From contig JAJZPC010000010.1 of NCBI GenBank assembly GCA_021811385.1, positions 1 through 49,641 of the forward strand: a stretch of 49,641 bases of DNA. Reading direction: 5' to 3'. Source of the DNA: Deltaproteobacteria bacterium. Its GTDB lineage: Bacteria; Desulfobacterota; Desulfobulbia; Desulfobulbales; Desulfurivibrionaceae. Below the pieces are notes generated by a model. It made no database searches. It was given only the letters and a program-made list of their open reading frames with translations, and had not been told where the DNA came from. The stretch's first letter is position 1; each line of letters begins with the position of its first letter. Shown piece by piece: positions 8,638 through 16,285 of the stretch. The position numbers and the translations under genes were made by a program.

Positions 8638-10707
8638 ATGCCCAAGAAGATTCTGGTGGTGGACAACCATCCGCTTATCCTGGAACTCCTTTCCAGCTTT
8701 CTGCAAAAGGAGGGGCATGAAGTACGCGTTGCCCAGGATGGCCTTTCGGCCCTCGATGTCCTTGAGGGGTTTGTCCCGGACATCATGTTTGTCGATCTGG
8801 TCATGCCCAACATCAGCGGGGACAAGCTGTGCCGCATTGTCCGCACCATGCCCCATCTGCGTGATGTGTTTGTTGTAATCCTTTCCGCCATCGTCAGCGA
8901 AGGCGAAACGGATTTCCTTTCCTACGGCGCCGATGCCTGCATTGCCAAAGGGTCTGTCAAGAACATCTTCCTCCATGTGCAAGAACTCATCGCCAATTCC
9001 GGCAAACCGGCAACACGCGAGTGGGAACCCCGGATTCTCGGGCTTGACGGGATCTGCCAGCGTGAAATCACCAAGGAGCTGTTGCACTCGCAACGGCATC
9101 TCGAACTGGTTCTTGACCACATGTCCGAAGGGGTGGTCCGTGTCAGCCGGGACCAGAAGATCATCTATGTAAATGCCAGCGCCATCGGTTTGTTCGGCCA
9201 GCCCGAAGAGAAGATTCTGGGCGCGCATTTCTCCGGTCTCTTTCAGGAACCGTCCGCCACGGTCGTGCGTCATCTTGTCGAGGAGGTGGACCGGCAACCC
9301 GTGCACGCCGGAGAGGATGAGGAGATCCTTCTCGGCGAAAAACGGCTTCTGCTCAATTTCCTCTCCATTCCCGAGGACGAAAACGCGACGATCCTCGCCC
9401 TGGTTCGCGATATCACCAAGCGCAAGGATGATGAAGCCCGGATGCGGGAGTACGGCGAGCACCTTTCCAGGCTGGTCGAGGAACGGACCGTCAGTTTGAC
9501 CAAGACCAACCGGCAGCTGCAGAAGGAGATTGTCGAGCGGACCAAGGTTGAAAAGAGCCTGGCCAGGGCGCACCGGCGGCTGCTCACCGTGCTCGACAGT
9601 CTTGACGCCATTATTTATGTGGTCAACATGTCCAGCCATGAGATTCTTTTTATGAATCGTCATGCCCGGGAGGTTTTCGGGGAAGGCGCCGGAAGGATCT
9701 GTTGGACGGTCATGCAGTGCGGCATGGATGGCCCCTGTGCTTTTTGCAGCAACGAAAAAGTGAGCGCTGTCAACGGCGCCAAGCGCGGCCGGGGCGGCGG
9801 CGTGTACGTCTGGGAAAACCTCAACAGCGTGACCGGACGCTGGTATGAACACCATGACCGGACCATCAAATGGATGGGGGATATCCGGGCGAAACTCAGT
9901 ATCGGCACGGATATCACGGAACGCAAGGACGAGGAAGTCCGGGAGCGGGAATTGCGGGAACTGCTGGAGCTGCGGGTCAGCCAGCGCACGGCGGAGATGG
10001 AAAAGATCCACCGGCAACTCCTGCATGCGGAAAAATTGAGCGCGGTGGGCAAGCTGGCCGCCTCCATCGCCCATGAATTCAACAACCCTATCTGCGGCAT
10101 CCGCAATGTGCTGGACGGCCTGAAGCGGAGGGCCAGGCTCGAAGGTGAGGATCTGCAGATGGTCGAGCTCGCCATTCGGGAGTGTGGACGCATTGCCAAG
10201 CTTACCAGGGATCTGCAAAGTTTTAATCGTCCGACCAGCGGCATAGAGGCCCGAGTCGATGTGCATGCCGCCCTGGAGGATATCTTGCTGCTCTGTCGAA
10301 AAGAGATGAAGAACAGGAAGATTTCCCTGGTCAAGGAGTTCGCTACGTCCTTGCCGGAAATCCAGGCGGTGGAAGACCAGCTCAAGCAGGTCTTCCTCAA
10401 TCTTCTCACCAACGCCGAGGAGGCGATTACCGAGGAAACCGGCTCGATAACCGTGCGGACGGAGCGGAGGGATGGCTTTGTCGTTGTGCAGTTTCAGGAC
10501 AGCGGCCATGGGATTACCCCGGAAAACCAGGAAAGGATTTTCGAGCCGTTTTTTTCCACCAAATCGGCGGCCAAGGGCACGGGGCTCGGTCTGCCGGTGA
10601 GCTACGGCATCGTGACCAGGCACGGCGGAAAAATCGAGGTGGAGAGCGTACCCGGCAACGGCTCGACCTTTACGGTTCTCTTGCCGGTGGGGGAGGGGCG
10701 GACATGA
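8638..10707 (+). CDS. Receiver-PAS-PAS hybrid sensor histidine kinase, 689 aa
   Basis: This is a soluble signalling protein with no evident membrane segments. The N-terminal receiver (about 1-120) carries the phospho-acceptor Asp53 in FVDLVMPN. It is followed by a PAS domain near 155-262, a coiled coil (EEYGEHLSRLVEERT-type heptads), and a second PAS near 310-425. That second PAS contains a cysteine cluster (CWTVMQCGMDGPCAFC) that could bind metal or sense redox state. The HisKA helix has its phosphorylatable His479 in SIAHEFNNP. The HATPase domain ends the protein (DSGHGITPEN, GTGLGLPVSYGI). A GGGGGAAG ribosome site precedes the ATG. The gene overlaps the following response regulator (ATGA), so the two form a cognate pair. 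The signal is unknown. Confidence 0.93.
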   Translation: MPKKILVVDNHPLILELLSSFLQKEGHEVRVAQDGLSALDVLEGFVPDIMFVDLVMPNISGDKLCRIVRTMPHLRDVFVVILSAIVSEGETDFLSYGADACIAKGSVKNIFLHVQELIANSGKPATREWEPRILGLDGICQREITKELLHSQRHLELVLDHMSEGVVRVSRDQKIIYVNASAIGLFGQPEEKILGAHFSGLFQEPSATVVRHLVEEVDRQPVHAGEDEEILLGEKRLLLNFLSIPEDENATILALVRDITKRKDDEARMREYGEHLSRLVEERTVSLTKTNRQLQKEIVERTKVEKSLARAHRRLLTVLDSLDAIIYVVNMSSHEILFMNRHAREVFGEGAGRICWTVMQCGMDGPCAFCSNEKVSAVNGAKRGRGGGVYVWENLNSVTGRWYEHHDRTIKWMGDIRAKLSIGTDITERKDEEVRERELRELLELRVSQRTAEMEKIHRQLLHAEKLSAVGKLAASIAHEFNNPICGIRNVLDGLKRRARLEGEDLQMVELAIRECGRIAKLTRDLQSFNRPTSGIEARVDVHAALEDILLLCRKEMKNRKISLVKEFATSLPEIQAVEDQLKQVFLNLLTNAEEAITEETGSITVRTERRDGFVVVQFQDSGHGITPENQERIFEPFFSTKSAAKGTGLGLPVSYGIVTRHGGKIEVESVPGNGSTFTVLLPVGEGRT

Positions 10708-11315
10708 AGGAGAAAACCGGCCTGTGGCGCAAAAGCATCCTCCTTGTCGACGATGAAGAGATCATCCGCCATACCCTGCGCCGGGATATCAAGGAAATGG
10801 GGTATGGCGCCACCGCAGTCGCTGACGGCGAAGCCGCGCTCGCCGCCTTGCAGGAGCATTATTACGATCTGGTGCTGACGGACCTGTGCATGGAAGGGAT
10901 TTCCGGGCTCGAGGTGCTGAAGGGGGCAAAGGCGAGGGATCCCGAGATCGGGGTGATCATCCTCACGGGCTTCGGGGATATCTCTTCCGCCATCGAGGCT
11001 TTGCGGGGCGGGGCGGACGATTATCTGCTCAAGCCCTATGCCTTTGAGGATCTGGCCTTGCGTCTGGGGAACTGTCTTGAAAAGCAGGAGCTGAAAAAAC
11101 GGCTGAAGGTCTATGAAAATATCCTGCCCATCTGCTCGGTATGTAAAAAAATCAGAAACGACAAGGGCAGGGAGCCTGGTCGCGGGGATTGGCAGACCAT
11201 CGAGGAATATCTGCAACGGGAAGCCGGAATGTTGCCGTCCCATGCCTATTGCCCGGACTGCTACGCCCAGGCCATGCAGGATTTGGAGGCATTCAAGTCC
11301 GCCCGCAAGGAATAA
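10704..11315 (+). CDS. Response regulator with C-terminal Cys4 domain, 203 aa
   Basis: The receiver domain occupies about residues 10-128, with acidic pocket DDE, phospho-acceptor Asp60 in VLTDLCMEG and the conserved Lys110 in LLKPY. A short linker helix is followed by a domain of about 60 residues with two CxxC pairs (Cys144/147 in ICSVCKKIRNDKG and Cys183/186 in YCPDCYAQ), with His180 nearby. The spacing fits a small zinc-binding or redox module that often terminates deltaproteobacterial receivers. There is no DNA-binding domain, so the output is probably a protein interaction. Its start overlaps the kinase stop, marking it as the likely partner of that kinase. Confidence 0.9.
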   Translation: MKEKTGLWRKSILLVDDEEIIRHTLRRDIKEMGYGATAVADGEAALAALQEHYYDLVLTDLCMEGISGLEVLKGAKARDPEIGVIILTGFGDISSAIEALRGGADDYLLKPYAFEDLALRLGNCLEKQELKKRLKVYENILPICSVCKKIRNDKGREPGRGDWQTIEEYLQREAGMLPSHAYCPDCYAQAMQDLEAFKSARKE

Positions 11316-11484
11316 TGGGTTGCGGCGCCGGTTTCGTTTTTCCGTCTTCTTTCTTGCGCAGGCCTCAAAACGCTTGAGCGGTGGACAGGTTGCGTGGCGC
11401 CCCCGTATTTTTTCCGTATTGTGTTTCTTGTCCGCAGCGTGATAGGGTGCGTAACCGTATAATCCCCGCGGCAAGGAACGATCA

Positions 11485-11703
11485 ATGACAAAAAAGAAAA
11501 CTCCCCTGGCCCCGCTGTGTAAAAGGGCCTATGCCTGCCGTGAGACGCATACCTACTGCCGTCCGGCATTCCCCATTGGCGGCGACGGCTTTTATTTTGT
11601 CGGCCAGGGGAATGAGGAGTGTCCCTACATGAAAAAATACGGCAGTCTGTACACCTGTGATTGTCCGGTCCGGCAGGAAATCTATCAGCGTTACAAAATC
11701 TAG
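11485..11703 (+). CDS. Small cysteine-rich protein of unknown function, 72 aa
   Basis: I do not recognise a family. The protein is basic at the N-terminus (MTKKKTPLAP) and carries seven cysteines: C-X5-C-X5-C near the start, then EECPYMKKYG and TCDCPVRQEIYQRY. This spacing would suit a small metal-binding or structural zinc fold. GCAAGGAACG provides a Shine-Dalgarno sequence upstream of the ATG. The 169-nt gap before it has a TATAAT-like element 22-27 nt before the start codon without a convincing -35. It sits between the kinase-regulator pair and the zinc-ribbon gene on the opposite strand. Confidence 0.6.
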   Translation: MTKKKTPLAPLCKRAYACRETHTYCRPAFPIGGDGFYFVGQGNEECPYMKKYGSLYTCDCPVRQEIYQRYKI

Positions 11704-11791
11704 CCTCCCCCGTTGAGCCCCGCCTCGTTTTTCCGGCAGTGCAAGCCAGGCAGCGAATCCCGTATTTCTCGCGTCAAGCCGTTGTTCCCGC

Positions 11792-12022
11792 TTATGGTTC
11801 CTTTGTGCGCCCCAGGCAGCGGCAGATATCCTCCTGCCACTGTTCGATCTGTTCCCGGTATGGTTCCACCGGGGATTCCATTCCGCACGCCGTGCAGAAA
11901 ACAGAACCGTTGTGTCAGCGTCCGCTGAGAACCGTCCCGCCCCCGCAAAAAAGGCAGGTCAGTCTCAGTTCCGGGTAGTCTGCCGTGGCAGCGGTGGGGT
12001 TGGCTTGGTTGGCTGGAAGCAT
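11792..12022 (-). pseudogene. Small zinc-ribbon gene interrupted by an in-frame TGA (Sec codon or nonsense mutation)
   Basis: The frame begins with ATG (MLPANQANPTAATADYPELR) and has AGGA 8 nt upstream. It reads a CLFC pair and continues to TVLSGR, then meets TGA at codon 36 (11915-11917). The same frame continues without a break for 40 further codons to TAA. The continuation carries the second CxxC pair (SVFCTACGMESPVEP) plus a helix ending DICRCLGRTKEP. The C-X2-C-X18-C-X2-C layout only makes a zinc ribbon if the TGA is read through. Seventeen nt after the TGA is a short hairpin (six pairs including one G-U, loop GGC). This loosely fits the bacterial SECIS distance rule, but such hairpins are common by chance. 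Alternatives are a recent point mutation (for example CGA to TGA) or a sequencing error. Confidence 0.6.
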
Positions 12023-12291
12023 GGGTTCGGTCCTGCGTCTCTGTTCGGGTGTGCTGGCTGGGAGCTGCTGCGACAGTGGTGAAAATACGCCAGGTTCATG
12101 CTAAGGCCAATGTATTTTTGCATTGTTTGCGCTAGAGTGGCAGGTCATGTTGTCGCAGTGAAAAATCACTTTGCAAGGTTGTGGGGAGCGTGCTAGTCTG
12201 GCCAAGCTTCCGTGGCGGAAGATATTTCTCCGCTTCCGGCGCACAGGGAACCCCTCTTCCGTCTCTTTGTCTTTCTTGGAAAAAAACCGCG

Positions 12292-13656
<1,365 letters not shown>

Positions 13657-13697
13657 CCACTTCCTTCGCCGCTTCGTTTCGCGGTGCTGTTTCCCTT

Positions 13698-13774
13698 TGA
13701 AACAATTGTTGCACATCCTGAAAATCATCAAAAAACAGCATGTTACGCGTTTGTTGTTTCAGATGTGAACAATC
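13698..13774. promoter_or_regulatory. Paired inverted repeats, candidate upstream activator sites
   Basis: Two related elements in opposite orientation lie 60-140 nt upstream of the sigma-54 promoter. The left one reads TGAAACAATTGTTGCACATC and includes the perfect palindrome AACAATTGTT. The right one, read on the other strand, contains GATTGTTCACATC followed by TGAAACAA. Paired inverted sites at this distance are typical for NtrC-type activators, and the activator gene ends 41 nt before the left element. Confidence 0.5.
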
Positions 13775-13836
13775 GCGACCCGTCTATTTCCTTGCTGATT
13801 TGGCAAAAATACGTAAAAACAACAAGATAATGTTTG

Positions 13837-13852
13837 TGGCATGATTCCTGCT
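13837..13852 (+). promoter_or_regulatory. Sigma-54 (-24/-12) promoter
   Basis: The element TGGCATGATTCCTGCT has the diagnostic GG and GC dinucleotides separated by exactly 10 nt and matches the TGGCAC-N5-TTGC consensus at most positions. A transcript would start near 13863, leaving a leader of about 40 nt that contains the GAGGAG ribosome site of the USP-like gene. The upstream gene encodes a sigma-54 activator, which makes the site more credible. Confidence 0.65.
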
Positions 13853-13900
13853 ATTTGCGCTGCCGTAACGACCGCCTGAACAGGTATCCGAGGAGCGTCC

Positions 13901-14458
13901 ATGGAAGCTGGTATCGCACTCCTCCTGACTGGCTCCAGCGCCGATCTTTCCGCCACCGTCCATGCCGTTGAACTTGCCCAGCGGACCAATGGAATTCTGC
14001 ACGCCGTTTACAAGGCGGATCGGAAGGGCGAGAGAAAGAGGGCGGGTGCCCGGGAGACGCAGGAACAATTCGTTGCTCTGGCAACCAGACTCGGCAGCCA
14101 GGCAGGGGTGGGGATTTATACGCACATCCTGGAGCGGCTGACGGGCGAGCCTCTGATCCGGTTTCTCTGCGCCCACCGGATCTTTTGCCTTGTGCTCGGG
14201 GTCAACGACAAAAAAGAGTTCGAGCGCAAGACCGCCTGGGTCAACCTGCTCCGTAACCAGCTTCAAACCAATAAAAATTGGTATTTGCCGGCCCTGTGGT
14301 CTGTTATCATGACTCCATGGGACGCATCCACGCTTGAACACGCTATTTCCGAGGTTAACAGCCGGTCCCGGACCGTGATGCCCGGGGAATCTTCCCTGGC
14401 GGAGAGTGAAAGGGCCGACATTTTCTCAACAGTATTGCAACACAACAAGAATGAGTAA
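13901..14458 (+). CDS. Universal-stress-protein-like protein, 185 aa
   Basis: The N-terminal half resembles the USP/nucleotide-binding alpha-beta fold: a first strand (GIALLLTGSSADLSATVHAV) with helix, a central helix rich in charged residues, then ILERLTGEPLIRFLCAHRIFCLVLGV. That pattern is the strand-helix-strand that in USPs precedes the ATP-binding loop. The classic G-X2-G-X9-G-S/T loop is not present; the corresponding region reads NDKKEFERK, so nucleotide binding is doubtful. GAGGAG lies 6 nt upstream of the ATG. It is the first gene behind the sigma-54 promoter and is followed 12 nt later by the TauE/SafE permease. Assignment to USP is a fold-level impression. Confidence 0.55.
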   Translation: MEAGIALLLTGSSADLSATVHAVELAQRTNGILHAVYKADRKGERKRAGARETQEQFVALATRLGSQAGVGIYTHILERLTGEPLIRFLCAHRIFCLVLGVNDKKEFERKTAWVNLLRNQLQTNKNWYLPALWSVIMTPWDASTLEHAISEVNSRSRTVMPGESSLAESERADIFSTVLQHNKNE

Positions 14459-14470
14459 GGGAGGAAGAAG

Positions 14471-15400
14471 ATGTACATGTATTTGCCAATAGCCCTCACC
14501 AGTGTAAATTATCTGGTGGTAATGGGCCTGGGACTGTCGGTCGGGTTGTTGTCCGGCCTCTTTGGCGTGGGCGGGGGGTTTCTCATGACCCCGCTTCTGA
14601 TGATGGTCGGCATCCCGCCGACAATTGCGGCGGCAACGGACGCAAACCAGATCGTGGCGGCTTCCGCTTCCGGAACCATTTCCCACTGGCGCCTCGGTAA
14701 CGTGGATTTCAAGATGGGCCTCTATCTTTTGATCGGCGGGTTTGCCGGCGGTGCGGGCGGGGTACAGGTTATCAAGCTGCTGCGCGCCACCGGCGGCGCG
14801 GATTTTCTCATCAAGATGACCTATGTGGTCATGCTGGGGTTGGTCGGCAGCTTCATGTTCGTTGAAAGCCTCAATGCCATGCGGAAAAGCAAGAAGGCCT
14901 CGGCAACAGCTGCTCCGGCTGCCGCCCCGAAGGAAAAGAAGGGCGGCTTCTTCGCGGCCCTGCCCATGCAGACCTACTTTGAGAAATCAGGGGTCACCCA
15001 TTCGGCCCTGGTTCCGCTTTTTCTCGGCACCTTTGTCGGCGTGCTTGCCGCGATCATGGGTGTCGGCGGCGGCTTTCTCATGGTGCCGGTAATGATCTAC
15101 ATGCTGCGGATGCCCATGCATGTAGTGGTTGGAACCAGCTTGTTCCAGATCCTTTTTACCTGCATTGAGGTTACCTATCTCCAGGCCTACTCCAACCACA
15201 CGGTTGATTTCATCCTGGCCATTATTCTTCTGGTGGGTTCCGTGTTCGGCGCCCAGATCGGCACCGTGCTGGGTCGCAAGCTCCATGGCGATCAGTTGAA
15301 GATCCTCCTTTCCATCATCGTGCTTGCCGTCACCGTCAAGATCGTTCTCGAGCTGGTGATGGAGCCTTCCATTCTTCTTTCCTATGCGGGAGGCCACTAA
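14471..15400 (+). CDS. TauE/SafE-family anion permease, 309 aa
   Basis: This inner-membrane permease of the TauE/SafE (formerly DUF81) family is typically implicated in export of sulfite, sulfonates or related organosulfur anions. About eight hydrophobic segments fall in two halves, each beginning with the glycine-rich family motif (GLLSGLFGVGGGFLMTPLL and GVLAAIMGVGGGFLMVPVM). The halves are separated by a charged, alanine-rich cytoplasmic loop (KSKKASATAAPAAAPKEKKGG). A strong GGGAGGAAG ribosome site precedes the start. The next gene, a TIGR02186-like membrane protein, begins immediately after its stop. That pairing is recurrent and suggests a two-component transporter or accessory subunit. 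The substrate cannot be read from the sequence. Confidence 0.9.
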   Translation: MYMYLPIALTSVNYLVVMGLGLSVGLLSGLFGVGGGFLMTPLLMMVGIPPTIAAATDANQIVAASASGTISHWRLGNVDFKMGLYLLIGGFAGGAGGVQVIKLLRATGGADFLIKMTYVVMLGLVGSFMFVESLNAMRKSKKASATAAPAAAPKEKKGGFFAALPMQTYFEKSGVTHSALVPLFLGTFVGVLAAIMGVGGGFLMVPVMIYMLRMPMHVVVGTSLFQILFTCIEVTYLQAYSNHTVDFILAIILLVGSVFGAQIGTVLGRKLHGDQLKILLSIIVLAVTVKIVLELVMEPSILLSYAGGH

Positions 15401-15401
15401 A

Positions 15402-16190
15402 ATGAAACGTGCCATCATGCATTCCACTCGATTTTTCGTGGCCATGGCGCTGTTCGGCCTTGCCACCTTGTTCGTTCCCGCGGCCCAAGCGCTTACCTGC
15501 TCGGTCACTCCGGACAATATCCCCATAACCTTCACCTATCATGGCGCGCAATTGGCAGTCACCGGCCAGAGCGCGAGCACCGACGACCTGATCGTCACCA
15601 TCACCAGCGAACCTGTTGATACTGCCTTGAAAAATTATGAAAAGGTAGGCGGTCTGGTCTGGATGAAAAAGGGAACCCTTGAATTCAAGGATGCGCCTCG
15701 TGTGTATCTGTTGAGCAGCACCGCCGATCTCAGCCGTATTCTGGACGCGGCGGAGCTCAACCGGAATCTGCTCGGCTTTGACGCCCTGCGCGAGCATATC
15801 CGGATTGAAGACAGCAAGGGGAATCCCGCGGACGGAAAATGGTTCGACGAGTACCTGAAATTCAAGAAGCAGGAGAATGTCTACGACATGCGGGAAGGGG
15901 CCATTGTCCGCCAGCATGGGGAAAACGGCAACACCTATAGGGTGGACGTTGCCTGGCCGTATCAGGCGCCTCCGGGCGTATATACGGTGAATGTGCTTGC
16001 CGTCAGGAACGGCAAGGTGGTGGAACGGGCTTCGGCCGATATTGAAGTCAAGAGCACGGGGATGGTTGCGGCCCTGTCAAAAATGGCCTTTGATCAGGCC
16101 GGATTGTATGGCATAATGGCTGTTATCGTCGCTCTGCTCGCCGGTTTGGGTGTGGGCGCAATCTTCAAGAAGGGCGGCGGCAGCCACTGA
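15402..16190 (+). CDS. TIGR02186-like membrane-anchored extracytoplasmic protein, 262 aa
   Basis: The protein has an N-terminal signal peptide (MKRAIMHSTRFFVAMALFGL, cleavage near AAQALTC). An extracytoplasmic beta-rich domain of about 190 residues begins TCSVTPDNIPITFTYHGAQL, and a C-terminal transmembrane helix (LYGIMAVIVALLAGLGVGAI) ends in a short basic tail. This matches the family found next to TauE/SafE permeases, as here. I start at the ATG preceded by GGGAGG with 9-nt spacing; an in-frame ATG 18 nt earlier lies within the permease end. A role in presenting or sensing the permease substrate is inference. The transcript can end at the strong hairpin just downstream. Confidence 0.8.
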   Translation: MKRAIMHSTRFFVAMALFGLATLFVPAAQALTCSVTPDNIPITFTYHGAQLAVTGQSASTDDLIVTITSEPVDTALKNYEKVGGLVWMKKGTLEFKDAPRVYLLSSTADLSRILDAAELNRNLLGFDALREHIRIEDSKGNPADGKWFDEYLKFKKQENVYDMREGAIVRQHGENGNTYRVDVAWPYQAPPGVYTVNVLAVRNGKVVERASADIEVKSTGMVAALSKMAFDQAGLYGIMAVIVALLAGLGVGAIFKKGGGSH

Positions 16191-16216
16191 TCTGATTTAT
16201 CCGCTTTGTTACGATA

Positions 16217-16270
16217 CTTGGGGACGGGAAAAACTGATTTTTCCGTCCCCAAGTCTATTCTTTTTTTTTT
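16217..16270 (+). terminator. Strong rho-independent terminator or attenuator
   Basis: The hairpin pairs CTTGGGGACGG and following A residues with TTTTTCCGTCCCCAAG around a short loop (16217-16253). It is followed by a run of ten or more T (16260-16270). The next start codon (P1) is only 15 nt further on, and its AGGA ribosome site begins just after the T-run. No promoter fits in between, so P1 transcription must come from read-through or from a promoter inside the upstream gene. Confidence 0.9.
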
Positions 16271-16285
16271 CAGGACTTTAGCCGC

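Noticed and set aside
12100-12180. Second sigma-54 promoter upstream of the NtrC-type gene (TGGCAGGTCATGTTG)
   Set aside because: The GG and GC spacing is wrong and the -12 GC is missing.
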